From an uncultured Phascolarctobacterium sp. (GTDB lineage Bacteria > Bacillota > Negativicutes > Acidaminococcales > Acidaminococcaceae), in contig CANRJC010000009.1 in assembly GCA_947630795.1 (NCBI GenBank), positions 1 through 64,000 on the forward strand: a DNA stretch of 64,000 nt, in the 5' to 3' direction. Both the position numbers and the translations under genes were made by a program. Shown in pieces: positions 41,099 to 49,537 of this stretch (position 1 is the first letter of the stretch; each line of letters begins with the position of its first letter). The notes below the pieces were generated by a model. The model ran no database searches, had not been told where the DNA came from, and worked only from the letters and a program-made list of their open reading frames with translations.

Positions 41099-41587
41099 AT
41101 GGAACTTCGCAAATTTACTTCGGCGGCGCTTTTGGTGGCCATAGGCACCTTGAGCGCTCATCTCGTCTACATACCCGTGGGCGTCTCCAAGTGCTTCCCC
41201 GTGCAGCACGCCATCAACGTCATGGCCGGCGTTTTGCTGGGGCCCGATTACGCTGTGGCGGTGGCCTTCGTCATCTCCTGCCTGCGCAATATTTTGGGCA
41301 CCGGCTCTCTTTTGGCCTTCCCGGGCAGCATGTGCGGCGCTCTTTTGGCCGGCTTGGCCTATGCCCGTTGGCAAAATCTGTCTTTAGCCATGAGCGGCGA
41401 GATCTTCGGCACCGGCATCGTGGGCGGCCTGCTGGCTTGGGCAGTGGCTTACCTTCTGCTGGGCAGTCAGGCGGCGGCGTGGACCTTCGTGCCTCCCTTT
41501 TTGCTGAGCACCGTGGGGGGCAGCCTCATCGCCGGTCTCGTGCTGAAGAGCGGTGTGCTGCAGCAGCGTTTGAAAGAAGGAAAATAA
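41099..41587 (+). CDS. thiW: ThiW, thiazole ECF S component
   Basis: A 162-residue membrane protein with about five helices. LSAHLVYIPVGVSKCFPVQH and NVMAGVLLGPDYAVAVAF are the ThiW family core. The family is assumed to take up hydroxyethylthiazole for thiamine synthesis, using shared ECF ATPases. GTGAGG is upstream of the ATG. No thiamine riboswitch (THI box) is seen upstream. It shares a transcript with the next two genes. Confidence 0.9.
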   Translation: MELRKFTSAALLVAIGTLSAHLVYIPVGVSKCFPVQHAINVMAGVLLGPDYAVAVAFVISCLRNILGTGSLLAFPGSMCGALLAGLAYARWQNLSLAMSGEIFGTGIVGGLLAWAVAYLLLGSQAAAWTFVPPFLLSTVGGSLIAGLVLKSGVLQQRLKEGK

Positions 41588-41588
41588 A

Positions 41589-41882
41589 ATGGATCTTGAG
41601 CGGGCTGTCAATTTGATGCTCTATGCCCTCAGCGGCTTTTTCTTCGGCATCTTCGCTGCCCGCTGGTGTATTTACGGCGCCGCCAGGATCGCAGATAAAT
41701 GGCGGACGGAAGGGGTGACCGGCCTCTTTTCCTGTCTGCCCTTCTTTCTGCTTTTGTCGGTGGGCTTCTTCTTTTTCCCCATGTGGTTCGTCACTAAGAC
41801 CGAGTTAGGCAGCTTCGTCTACTATCTGGTGCTGATCTTTTTCTTCAACCGAGGCTACAGGGCCTTGAACAAAAACAGGTGA
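41589..41882 (+). CDS. Small membrane protein, unknown
   Basis: A 97-residue protein with three hydrophobic helices (about 8-28, 46-68, 74-90), the last followed by NRGYRALNKNR. The gene starts 1 bp after the thiW stop and ends 4 bp before arsR. Not recognised. Its position suggests a link to thiW or to the ArsR-sensed metal. Confidence 0.7.
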   Translation: MDLERAVNLMLYALSGFFFGIFAARWCIYGAARIADKWRTEGVTGLFSCLPFFLLLSVGFFFFPMWFVTKTELGSFVYYLVLIFFFNRGYRALNKNR

Positions 41883-41886
41883 AGCG

Positions 41887-42222
41887 ATGAGCGGCGACGC
41901 TAAAAATTTCGAAAACATCCCGGCCGGTGCGGTGGAAGCTAAATATGTCCAGCCTATGGCCGCCATCTTCAAAATGATCGGCGACCCCACCCGCATCCGC
42001 ATCCTGGCTCTCTTGGCGCAGCAGGAACTGTGCGTGAACTGCATCGCCTCTTCTCTGGCCATGACCCCTTCGGCCATTTCTCATCAGCTGCGGCTGCTGC
42101 GAGAAGCGGGGCTGGTGAAATTCACCAAAGACGGCAAAGAAGTGATCTATTCTTTGGACGACGAGCACGTCCTCACCCTCTTCGACCAGGCGTTGGATCA
42201 TGTGAAGCATAAAACGCCCTGA
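41887..42222 (+). CDS. ArsR/SmtB-family metal-sensing regulator
   Basis: A 111-residue winged-helix repressor. HTH: IASSLAMTPSAISHQLRLL. The alpha-3 site ELCVNC keeps two cysteines of the ELCVCD motif. The alpha-5 site is complete: Asp92-x-His94-x10-His105-x2-His108, the Zn/Co/Ni ligand set of SmtB and CzrA. So it should release DNA on binding a divalent metal. It is the third gene of the thiW operon, which it may autoregulate. Confidence 0.9.
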   Translation: MSGDAKNFENIPAGAVEAKYVQPMAAIFKMIGDPTRIRILALLAQQELCVNCIASSLAMTPSAISHQLRLLREAGLVKFTKDGKEVIYSLDDEHVLTLFDQALDHVKHKTP

Positions 42223-42245
42223 AAATTTTTTCGAAAAAAGCAAAA

Positions 42246-42291
42246 AACACACGGCTTCGTCCCTTGAAAAGACGGAGCGTGTGTTTTTCTT
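42246..42291. terminator. Bidirectional terminator between arsR and the lipoprotein gene
   Basis: ACACACGGCTTCGTC and GACGGAGCGTGTGT form a long stem (one mismatch) followed by TTTTTCTTTT on the + strand. T-rich sequence also follows on the minus strand. Confidence 0.85.
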
Positions 42292-42301
42292 TTGCGTGCG
42301 G

Positions 42302-43330
42302 TCAGCGGGCTTCCTTCCACTTGCGGATGACTTCGCTTTTATAGATGCTGGTCCACCCCAGATCGTCCACCGGCACCTGCACCTTGCCGATGAATTCTTT
42401 GCGGCCCACGTTGTCGGGATAATTTTTCACATGCCAGAGGAAGTAGTAGCCGTTTTCCCTGAGCAGCTCCACGCTCTCGTCGCTCATCAAATAATCCAAA
42501 AAAGCCCGGGCTCCCTCTTTGTTGGCGGCGTTGGCCAAAAGAGCCGCCCCGGTGAGCAGGTTGCGGTTGGCGTCTTTGATGATGCTGGCAAAAAGATGGG
42601 GATGCTTGCCCTCTAGGATCATCGCATAAGAGAGGGGCACCACGGCCACCGTCTTTTCGCCGCTGTAGACCAGCCAGCCTGCCTCTGCCAAGCCGGCGGT
42701 GAGCTGCGGCCTTTGAGCATTGAAGCGGGCGGCGTAGGCCAAAGCCTTATCTTTGCCCCGCAGCTGCCAGATGCTGGTGAGCATGCTGTAGCTGGCGCCG
42801 CCGTGCTCATAATCGGGCACGGCGATCTCGTCCCGAAGTTTTTCATCCAGCAGTTCGTCCCAAACGGTGGGGGCGTAAAGGCCGAAGCGCCGCAATTTTT
42901 CTTTGTTGCTGATCAGCCCGATGTAACCCAGATAGAGGCTGGTCCAATGGCCGTCTTTGTTGCGCAAAGTGACGGGCACTTTGTAGGCTTCCCGAGTGAG
43001 GTAAGGCTCCAGCGCCGCTTCCCGATGCGCTAAATAGTATTCTTCCGCCGTGCCGCCCAGCCACACATCGAAGCGGCCGTTTTTCAAATAGGCCAAGCGC
43101 TCTTGAAAAGTGCCGGCCGGCAAATAGGTGACTTCCGCTCTCGCTTGCTGCCTTTGGGTAAAATCGCGGATCAAAAGGCCGGTGAGGTCTTCGCCCAGAC
43201 TGCTGCAGACCCGCAGCACCTGCCGCTCCTCTCCCTTGCGGCTCTCGGCGGGCCCGCCGCAGCCGACAGCTGCTGCCGCCAGCAGGAGGAGCCCGATGAG
43301 CACCGTCGCTTTACCTAACTTTTTGAACAT
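42302..43330 (-). CDS. Extracellular solute-binding lipoprotein (Fe/AfuA-like, family 1)
   Basis: A 342-residue periplasmic-type binding protein with a lipobox ending in Cys24 (AAAAVGC). Two-lobe fold with RVCSSLGEDLTGLLIRDF at the start of lobe one, GRFDVWLGGTAEEYY and later ISNKEKLRRFG. This resembles iron or organophosphonate binding proteins of ABC importers (AfuA/PotD class). No permease or ATPase gene is adjacent, so it is an orphan. GGAGG sits 8 nt upstream of the start. Confidence 0.85.
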   Translation of the reverse strand: MFKKLGKATVLIGLLLLAAAAVGCGGPAESRKGEERQVLRVCSSLGEDLTGLLIRDFTQRQQARAEVTYLPAGTFQERLAYLKNGRFDVWLGGTAEEYYLAHREAALEPYLTREAYKVPVTLRNKDGHWTSLYLGYIGLISNKEKLRRFGLYAPTVWDELLDEKLRDEIAVPDYEHGGASYSMLTSIWQLRGKDKALAYAARFNAQRPQLTAGLAEAGWLVYSGEKTVAVVPLSYAMILEGKHPHLFASIIKDANRNLLTGAALLANAANKEGARAFLDYLMSDESVELLRENGYYFLWHVKNYPDNVGRKEFIGKVQVPVDDLGWTSIYKSEVIRKWKEAR

Positions 43331-43687
43331 GACCGCCGCCTCCGCACATTGCTAACTAATTATACAACTTGCCGGCGAAAAATGCCACCGCCATCTCCGT
43401 TAAAGAGACGGCCGCACTTGTATGCCGAAATTTTTCTCCGTGAGTCCCATGAGCCCCCTTCCCACCGAAAGAGCAAAAGCGCCGCGACCCCTCGACTTTG
43501 CAAAACGGCGCGGCTTTTTTCTGCGCAGGCTTTTGCAGATCATCTAACTTTTTTTGAGAGGAGAAAAAGCAGCGTCGGTCTTTGCAAATTATCACCGCCC
43601 CTTCCTCTCAAGAGCGCAGGCCTGTGGTAAAATAAAAATAAGCGCCGACCCGCGGCGCAACTTTGCGCAAAACAAGGAGGCTCTCTC
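43331..43687. other. Divergent intergenic region with promoters and one extra hairpin
   Basis: Contains a minus-strand -10 (TATAAT at 43359-43364) for the lipoprotein gene and a + strand extended -10 (TGGTAAAAT, 43625-43633) for the radical SAM gene. Between them a GCGCCG/CGGCGC hairpin (43479-43511) is followed by CTTTTTT on the + strand, like the end of a small RNA or a leader. A second GC hairpin (43642-43658) sits in the radical SAM leader. Confidence 0.5.
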
Positions 43688-44626
43688 ATGCCCTACTGTT
43701 ATATCTGTCCCCATCGCTGCGGCGTAGACCGCCCTTTGACTCTCGCAGACAGCGCAGAAGGCCGCTGCTTCGGCAGCTGCGGCTGCGGTCTCGCCCCCAT
43801 CGTGGCCCGGGCCGCTCTCCATCGCTGGGAAGAGCCCTGCATCAGCGGCACCCGCGGCGCAGGCGCCGTCTTCTTCTCCGGCTGCAACCTGCACTGCGTT
43901 TTCTGTCAAAATTTTTCTGTCAGCAGCAAAAACGGCTACGGCGACGGCTTCGGCATCGAGATCGATGTGCCCCGGCTGCGGCAGATCTATCGCGAATTGA
44001 TCGAAGAAGGCGCCCACAACATCGATCTGGTGACCCCCACCCATTTCGCTCAGGCGGTGGCGGAAAGTTTGGACGCACCTCTCGGTGTGCCGGTGATCTA
44101 TAACTGCGGCGGCTTCGAGACCTTGGACACTTTGGCCAAGCTCAAGGGCAAGATAGATATTTATCTGCCCGATCTGAAATGGTACGACGATGTGGCGGCC
44201 GTGAAATACAGCAACGCCCCTTCCTATTTCCGCGTGGCCACCGCCGCCATCGAAGCCATGTATGAACAAGTGGGCGCTTATAAATTAGACGAAGACGGCC
44301 TCTTGCAAAAAGGCGTGCTGATCCGCCACTTGATCATGCCCGGCTTTCTCGACGACACGAAAAAGATCATCGACTGGGTGGCGAAAACTTTTAAGCCCGG
44401 CCAGGTGCTCTTCAGCCTCATGCGTCAATATGTGCCCTGCGGCAGAGCAAAAGAGTATCCCGAGATCGACCGCACCTTGAGCGACGAAGAATATAAAGAG
44501 GCGGAAGCCTATCTTCTGGCAAGTTCTATCGAAGACGGTTACCTGCAGGAAGAAGCGGCCTGCGCGTCCGAGGACTTCATCCCCGCCTTCGACGGCACCG
44601 GCGTGCTGAAGAAAGCGGAGAACTGA
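43688..44626 (+). CDS. Radical SAM protein (PflX/PflA-like, COG1313 type)
   Basis: A 312-residue radical SAM enzyme. The SAM cluster is Cys66-xxx-Cys70-xx-Cys73 (GCNLHCVFCQN). An N-terminal cysteine group (residues 4, 7, 11, 27, 31, 33) could hold another cluster. SAM-binding LVTPTHF and a TIM-barrel strand order (VPVIYNCGGFE, DIYLPDLKW) match uncharacterised pyruvate-formate-lyase-activase relatives. AAGGAGG lies ahead of the ATG. No target protein is adjacent, so its substrate is unknown. Confidence 0.88.
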   Translation: MPYCYICPHRCGVDRPLTLADSAEGRCFGSCGCGLAPIVARAALHRWEEPCISGTRGAGAVFFSGCNLHCVFCQNFSVSSKNGYGDGFGIEIDVPRLRQIYRELIEEGAHNIDLVTPTHFAQAVAESLDAPLGVPVIYNCGGFETLDTLAKLKGKIDIYLPDLKWYDDVAAVKYSNAPSYFRVATAAIEAMYEQVGAYKLDEDGLLQKGVLIRHLIMPGFLDDTKKIIDWVAKTFKPGQVLFSLMRQYVPCGRAKEYPEIDRTLSDEEYKEAEAYLLASSIEDGYLQEEAACASEDFIPAFDGTGVLKKAEN

Positions 44627-44693
44627 AAGGCGAAGAGCGCAGGAGAAAACTAATATCGTTGAGCAAGCAGACGAAGAGCAAAATAAAAACACA

Positions 44694-44731
44694 AAAGGGC
44701 CCCGGCGGGCGATCGCTCGTCGAGGTCCTTT
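44694..44731. terminator. Terminator between convergent genes
   Basis: A long imperfect stem centred on GCGATCGC (AAAGGGCCCCGGCG side to CGTCGAGGTCCTTT side). T-rich tails on both sides serve the radical SAM gene and the HAD gene. Confidence 0.75.
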
Positions 44732-44759
44732 CCTTCTGAGTTTTTTGCGAGGCTCTCTT

Positions 44760-45575
44760 TTATTTCTTTTTATTTTTTTGCTCTTCCGCCAAACGGGCGA
44801 TGTCGCCCACGCCGTCTAAGACCAGCGAAGGTCGATAGGCGAAAGTTTGGATCTCTTCTTTGGCAGTGACGCCGCTCAGCACCAGCACCGTGGTCATGCC
44901 GCTCTCTAAGCCCGAGATAACATCCGTGTCCATGCGGTCGCCTATCATCACCGCTTCAGCGGAGTGACAATCTAAAAGCCTCAGCCCCGTGCGCATCATC
45001 AAAGGATTGGGCTTGCCGCAAAAATAGGCCTGCTTGCCGGTGGCCAGCTCTACGGGAGCGATCAAAGCCTTACAGCCGGGCATGATGCCGTTTTCCACCG
45101 GGCCCGACACGTCCGGGTTGGTGCCGATGAGCTTGGCTCCCGCCAGCACCAAGTTGGCCGCTTTGGTGAGGGTGTCCAAAGAATAGACTCTGCCCTCGCC
45201 GAAGACCACGTAATCGGGGTTCACGTCGTTCATGGTGAGGCCCGCATCGTAAAGAGCATTCAAAAGCCCCGCCTCGCCGATGGCGTACACCGAACAGCCC
45301 GGCGCCTGCTCTTTTAAAAAGGCCGCCGTGGCCAAAGCGCTGGTATAAAAATGTTCTACCGGCACGTCCAACCCCATGCGGTGCAGTTTTTGCCGCAGGT
45401 CCATGGGAGTGTAGCCGCTGTTGTTGGTCAAAAAAAGATATTCTTTCTTTTCTTTCTGCAGCCAACGGACGAATTCTTTGACACCGGGCAGCACCAAATT
45501 GCCGTGGTAGATGACGCCGTCCATATCGCACATGAAGCCTTGTTTCTTGTTAAAGTCGATCGAATTTTCTTCCAT
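44760..45575 (-). CDS. HAD-superfamily phosphatase (subfamily IIA, NagD-like)
   Basis: A 271-residue hydrolase. Motif I DMDGVIYHG, motif II in LTNNSGY, Lys in CGKPNPLM and motif IV GDRMDTDV. A large C2-type cap (about 90-200) puts it in HAD-IIA with NagD, which acts on nucleotides or sugar phosphates. The first ~12 residues extend past the usual start. Substrate not known. It is transcribed with or after the exported lyase gene. Confidence 0.9.
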   Translation of the reverse strand: MEENSIDFNKKQGFMCDMDGVIYHGNLVLPGVKEFVRWLQKEKKEYLFLTNNSGYTPMDLRQKLHRMGLDVPVEHFYTSALATAAFLKEQAPGCSVYAIGEAGLLNALYDAGLTMNDVNPDYVVFGEGRVYSLDTLTKAANLVLAGAKLIGTNPDVSGPVENGIMPGCKALIAPVELATGKQAYFCGKPNPLMMRTGLRLLDCHSAEAVMIGDRMDTDVISGLESGMTTVLVLSGVTAKEEIQTFAYRPSLVLDGVGDIARLAEEQKNKKK

Positions 45576-45651
45576 ATCTACAGCTCTCTTTCTTTTGCCG
45601 CCTCTTTTTTGCCGGCGGCTTTTTTATTTTTGACGAACTGCCGAAAATATC

Positions 45652-47154
45652 TCAGCCGTTCAATAAACGGTCGAAGTCTTCGTTCAGCCGTTTTTCGGCG
45701 GCGCTCAGTTTATTTTTTGCCTCAGCCTGCCACTTGCGGTCCACGGCGATCGCCTCTTTTTCTTTTTTCATCATGATCTTTATCTCTGCGGGCTGGGGCC
45801 CTCCCTTCACTGCCCTATGCTGCACGATAGCTGCAGGGTCTAGGGCCGAGCGCCACTCTTCTTCGCTGAGAGGAAAAGTTTGAGGCAGACTGCTGTCTTC
45901 ACTAGCCAAACGAGCGTAAAGCTTCGCCGCTTCACTGTAGGTGAAAGCGGAAGGAGGGATGTTGTTATTTCGAGCATAAGTCACGACTTCCGAGGCGAAG
46001 TGATGGCCGGTGCGGAAGGGCACGTCGTGTTTCAACATCAAAACATCGGCTATCTCCTGAGAGCAGGTCCAATCCAAATTCAATTCTTCCAGAGCACGCT
46101 GGGGCCTCACGTCTAAAACATGAAGGATGTGAGCGAAGTCGCTCAGCATTTTTGCGGTCTTCTCCGTTAGGGGATCGCCGCCCGCAAGACGGCCGTCGGC
46201 CATACCGGCCGGGATATTGTGGCTGCGATAAGTCTCGGCCGCCGCCAAACCCAGCAAGGTAGAGCAATCGGTGCGGCATTGGTTCAAGATGCCCGGATTT
46301 CTTTTTTGAGGCATGGCCGAAGACACATAGGTGTTGCCTCCTCCCTCTTGCAGCAAGATCCAAGGGCGAGGCTGAGCATATTGCTGCATGATCTCTTGGA
46401 TAAAACTTGCGGTGTGCACGGCGACAGAAGCAACTATGCCTCCCAGCTCCAAGGGAGCTTCCATGGGATAGATCTGTCCGGCATCGTAGGTGTTATAGGC
46501 AAGGCCGTCGAAGCCCAAATAAGCCGCCATCTTGTCTCGGTCCAAAGGCCAGCCGGTGCCGTTGAGCACTGTGGCCCCCATGGGCGAACGGTTGAGCCGC
46601 ACATAAAATTCTTTCAGACGCTCTTCATCGCGGCCGTAGGCCGTGGCATAAGCCAAAAGGTAATGAGCATAACTGTTGGGCTGAGCGGCCACGCCGTTGG
46701 TGTAATTGGGGAGCACCATATCGGGGTAGCGCTCGGCCAATTCTAGCAAAGACGAACGGACTTCGGCCAAAGCGTCCGCCAATTTCAAAGAAGCCTCTCT
46801 CTGCCGCACCAAACTGCAGGTGGTGAGCATGTCTTGGCTGGAGCGCCCGGCGTGGATACGGGTGATGTCCGCTCCCGCCGCTTTGATCAAAAGAGGTTCG
46901 AAGGTGATCACCAAGCCGGGCCGGGCTGCCCCGGGGGCCTCTCCCTCTTGCAAAACTTTTTGCAGACCGGCGGCAAAAGTTTTTCCCTGTTCTTCAGAGA
47001 GCAGGCCCTGACGAGTGTTGATGACGATGCTGGCCTTATTGATCTGTCCCAGCCAATAGAAATTGTCTTTCGTCTCTGCCTGGGCGACGGAGCTGCCGGC
47101 ACAGAGGCAGGCGAGAGCCAGAGGCGCTGCTTTTTTCATGAGATCTCTTTTCAT
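45652..47154 (-). CDS. Exported argininosuccinate-lyase-like protein
   Basis: A 500-residue member of the aspartase/fumarase (argininosuccinate lyase) superfamily, but with a signal peptide (hydrophobic core then VAQA-E, cleavage near residue 26). Motifs: HAGRSSQDM (like GRSRND), QPNSYAHYLLAY (like QPITLGHYLLAY) and SSAMPQKRNP (signature with catalytic Ser279). The His of the conserved YTH motif is replaced by Asn153 (YTNGVAAQP). So it is unlikely to be a standard arginine-synthesis enzyme. No argG is adjacent. It could be a lyase working on an extracytoplasmic substrate. Confidence 0.85.
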   Translation of the reverse strand: MKRDLMKKAAPLALACLCAGSSVAQAETKDNFYWLGQINKASIVINTRQGLLSEEQGKTFAAGLQKVLQEGEAPGAARPGLVITFEPLLIKAAGADITRIHAGRSSQDMLTTCSLVRQREASLKLADALAEVRSSLLELAERYPDMVLPNYTNGVAAQPNSYAHYLLAYATAYGRDEERLKEFYVRLNRSPMGATVLNGTGWPLDRDKMAAYLGFDGLAYNTYDAGQIYPMEAPLELGGIVASVAVHTASFIQEIMQQYAQPRPWILLQEGGGNTYVSSAMPQKRNPGILNQCRTDCSTLLGLAAAETYRSHNIPAGMADGRLAGGDPLTEKTAKMLSDFAHILHVLDVRPQRALEELNLDWTCSQEIADVLMLKHDVPFRTGHHFASEVVTYARNNNIPPSAFTYSEAAKLYARLASEDSSLPQTFPLSEEEWRSALDPAAIVQHRAVKGGPQPAEIKIMMKKEKEAIAVDRKWQAEAKNKLSAAEKRLNEDFDRLLNG

Positions 47155-47245
47155 CTCGGGTCACTCTCCTTTTTTTACATTATAACGCTTTGCCTTTGGG
47201 CAAACGGTCAAGTTTTTGTAAACGACAGTTCAAAAATAGCGCCCG

Positions 47246-47278
47246 CGAAAAAGAAAGCCCGGGTCGAACACCGGACTT
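47246..47278 (-). terminator. Terminator of alr
   Basis: AGTCCGG and CCCGGGCTT (minus strand) form a stem followed by TTCTTTTT. Confidence 0.6.
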
Positions 47279-47297
47279 TTTTCGGCGCCGAAGGCAC

Positions 47298-48425
47298 CTA
47301 ATTCCCTCTGACATATTCTCTCGGCACCCGGGGGCTGATAGAGCAGGCCACTTCATAGCAGATAGTGTCGGCCCATTGGGCCACCAACTCCAAAGGCAGC
47401 TCGCTGCCGCCGAACACCAGCACTTCCGTGCCCACTTCGGCTCGAGGGATGTCGGTGACATCTAACATCACCTGATCCATGCAGACTCTGCCGGCGATGG
47501 GAGCCTTCTTGCCGTCGATGAGCATGTAGCCTTTATTGGAAAGGCGGCGGCTGATGCCGTCGGCATAACCCATGGGCACGGTGGCGATGCGGCTGTCTCT
47601 TTTAAGGATGCAGCTGCGGCCGTAGCCTACGCTCTCTCCGGCCGGCAGCTCTTTGACGAAAGATATTTTCGACTTTACTTTCATCACCGGCTCGAAGGCT
47701 TTATAACAATCGATCATGTGAGCGGGGTGGAGCCCGTAGAGAGTGATGCCCTGGCGCACCATGTCCAGCTGATATTCCTGCAGCTCCGTCAAAGCGGCGC
47801 TGTTGGCGATGTGACGGATGGGCACCTTCACGCCTTCTCTTTCGATGAGGGCCAAAGCCTCTTTGAAGCGGGCGAACTGCAAAGCGGCGAAGCCTTTGTC
47901 GTCGGCGTCGGCGGTGGCGAAGTGAGAGAAGACTCCTTCGATATTAATGCCGGGGAAAGAGGCGGCCAAACGGGCGAATTTTCCCGCTTCCGCCACATGG
48001 ACGCCGATGCGGTGCATGCCGGTATCGACTTTTAAATGCACCTTGGCCCGCGTGTGCTGTTTAAGAGCTGCCTCGTTGAGAGCAGAGAGAGCCTGCTCAT
48101 CGAAGACAGCGTGGCTCACATCATAGCGCACGGCAAGATCGGCCACCTCGGGCTGCAGAGCCCCCAAGACGAGGATGGGAGCATCCAGCCCGGCGTCTCT
48201 TAAAGCCACCGCCTCTTGCAAAAGAGCCACGGCCAAAAAATCGGCGCCGTTCCTCACAGCCTCCATGGCGATACGCACAGCCCCGTGACCGTAAGCGTCG
48301 GCCTTCACCACCGCGCACAATTTGGTGGCGGGCCTAAGCTGAGCCTTGGCTGTTTGTACATTATGGGCCACAGCATCTAAATTTATTTCCGCCCAGGCGC
48401 CCCGCTGGATGTGCAAGCCTACCAC
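47298..48425 (-). CDS. alr: Alanine racemase
   Basis: A 375-residue PLP enzyme making D-alanine for cell-wall synthesis. PLP lysine is Lys41 (VVKADAYGHG), the opposite base is Tyr268 (SVGYGRS), and GRVCMDQVM is conserved. Second D-amino-acid gene in the window besides murI. It is 60 bp from map, whose promoter may serve both. Confidence 0.95.
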   Translation of the reverse strand: MVGLHIQRGAWAEINLDAVAHNVQTAKAQLRPATKLCAVVKADAYGHGAVRIAMEAVRNGADFLAVALLQEAVALRDAGLDAPILVLGALQPEVADLAVRYDVSHAVFDEQALSALNEAALKQHTRAKVHLKVDTGMHRIGVHVAEAGKFARLAASFPGINIEGVFSHFATADADDKGFAALQFARFKEALALIEREGVKVPIRHIANSAALTELQEYQLDMVRQGITLYGLHPAHMIDCYKAFEPVMKVKSKISFVKELPAGESVGYGRSCILKRDSRIATVPMGYADGISRRLSNKGYMLIDGKKAPIAGRVCMDQVMLDVTDIPRAEVGTEVLVFGGSELPLELVAQWADTICYEVACSISPRVPREYVRGN

Positions 48426-48485
48426 CTCATAATATCTTCAGAAAAATTTCTTCGTCGCCTTTTCTTTCAGTATATACAAAAGCGC

Positions 48486-49343
48486 TCAATAAGTCAAAAC
48501 TTCCGGCCCGTTCTCGGTGATCAAGACGGTGTGCTCCCATTGAGCGCTGAGACTGCCGTCGGCGGTGTAAACGGTCCAGCCGTTGGTTTCGTCCACGTAG
48601 ATTTCTTTCCGTCCCATGTTGATCATGGGCTCGACGGTGATCACCATGCCCGGCACCAAAAGCATGCCTGTCTTTTTTCTCCCCACGTGAGGCACGAAGG
48701 GATCTTCGTGAAATTCATTGCCCACGCCGTGGCCGCCGTATTCTTCCACTACACTGTAGCCGTGTTTATGGGCGAGGCCGGAGACCGCAGCCCCGATGTC
48801 CCCCAAAAAGCCCCAGGCTTGAGCGGCGGCGACGCCTCTTTTCAAACATTCTTTGGTGACGGCCACCAAGTCTTTGGCTTTTTTGTCTGTTTTGCCGATC
48901 ATGAACATACGAGAAGCGTCACCGTAGTATCCTTTATATATAGTAGAAACATCTACGTTGACGATGTCGCCGCTCTTTAAGACGACCCTCTCGTCGGGGA
49001 TGCCGTGGCACACCTGATCGTTCACGGAGGTGCACACGCTTTTGGGGAAACCGAAAAAGCCCAAAGGGGCGGGGGTGGCCCCGCATTTGAGAGTGAAATC
49101 GTACACGATGCGGTCGATCTCTGCCGTCGTCATGCCCGCCTTTATGTATTTCGCCACTTCGTCCAGCACCAGGGTGTTGATGCGGCAGGCTTCTCTGATC
49201 CCTGCCAACTGTGCGGGCGTCTTGATGAGCGATCGATCCGGCACTTCCCAGCCTCTCGTTTTGGCGGCGGCGATCTTGGCATCGATCATTTGATGACAGT
49301 CTTCATATTTTTTCCCGCTGCCGCACCAGCATAGTCCTTCCAT
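48486..49343 (-). CDS. map: Methionine aminopeptidase with SEC-C motif
   Basis: A 285-residue type I methionine aminopeptidase. An N-terminal SEC-C zinc motif (CWCGSGKKYEDCH) precedes the pita-bread domain. Metal ligands: Asp in VNVDVS, Asp in GDASRMF, His in GGHGVG, Glu in VEPMINMG and the final Glu in WEHTVLI. Removes initiator methionine from new proteins. Divergently transcribed from the DedA gene. Confidence 0.95.
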   Translation of the reverse strand: MEGLCWCGSGKKYEDCHQMIDAKIAAAKTRGWEVPDRSLIKTPAQLAGIREACRINTLVLDEVAKYIKAGMTTAEIDRIVYDFTLKCGATPAPLGFFGFPKSVCTSVNDQVCHGIPDERVVLKSGDIVNVDVSTIYKGYYGDASRMFMIGKTDKKAKDLVAVTKECLKRGVAAAQAWGFLGDIGAAVSGLAHKHGYSVVEEYGGHGVGNEFHEDPFVPHVGRKKTGMLLVPGMVITVEPMINMGRKEIYVDETNGWTVYTADGSLSAQWEHTVLITENGPEVLTY

Positions 49344-49458
49344 TTACAACTCCTTCTCGCCTTTTTTATAGCAGCTTTTTTCTCTCACTTCAAAATTTTA
49401 AGGCTAAAGAAAAAATAAAAAACTTTTTTCAAGGCGTCTCTCTTTTTTCCAGTACAGT

Positions 49459-49464
49459 ATTATA
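49459..49464 (-). promoter_or_regulatory. -10 element of map (extended)
   Basis: TGCTATAAT on the minus strand, an extended -10 box about 115 nt upstream of the map start. Confidence 0.6.
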
Positions 49465-49474
49465 GCACAGTCGG

Positions 49475-49504
49475 GTGACAAGCACATAGGACTTGTGATA
49501 AAAT
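49475..49504 (+). promoter_or_regulatory. Promoter of the DedA gene
   Basis: GTGACA (49475-49480), 18 nt, TAAAAT (49499-49504) on the + strand. It partly faces the map promoter, so the two may compete. Confidence 0.6.
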
Positions 49505-49537
49505 TAGTTTATCATTTCGAATAAAAAGAGGTTTTTT

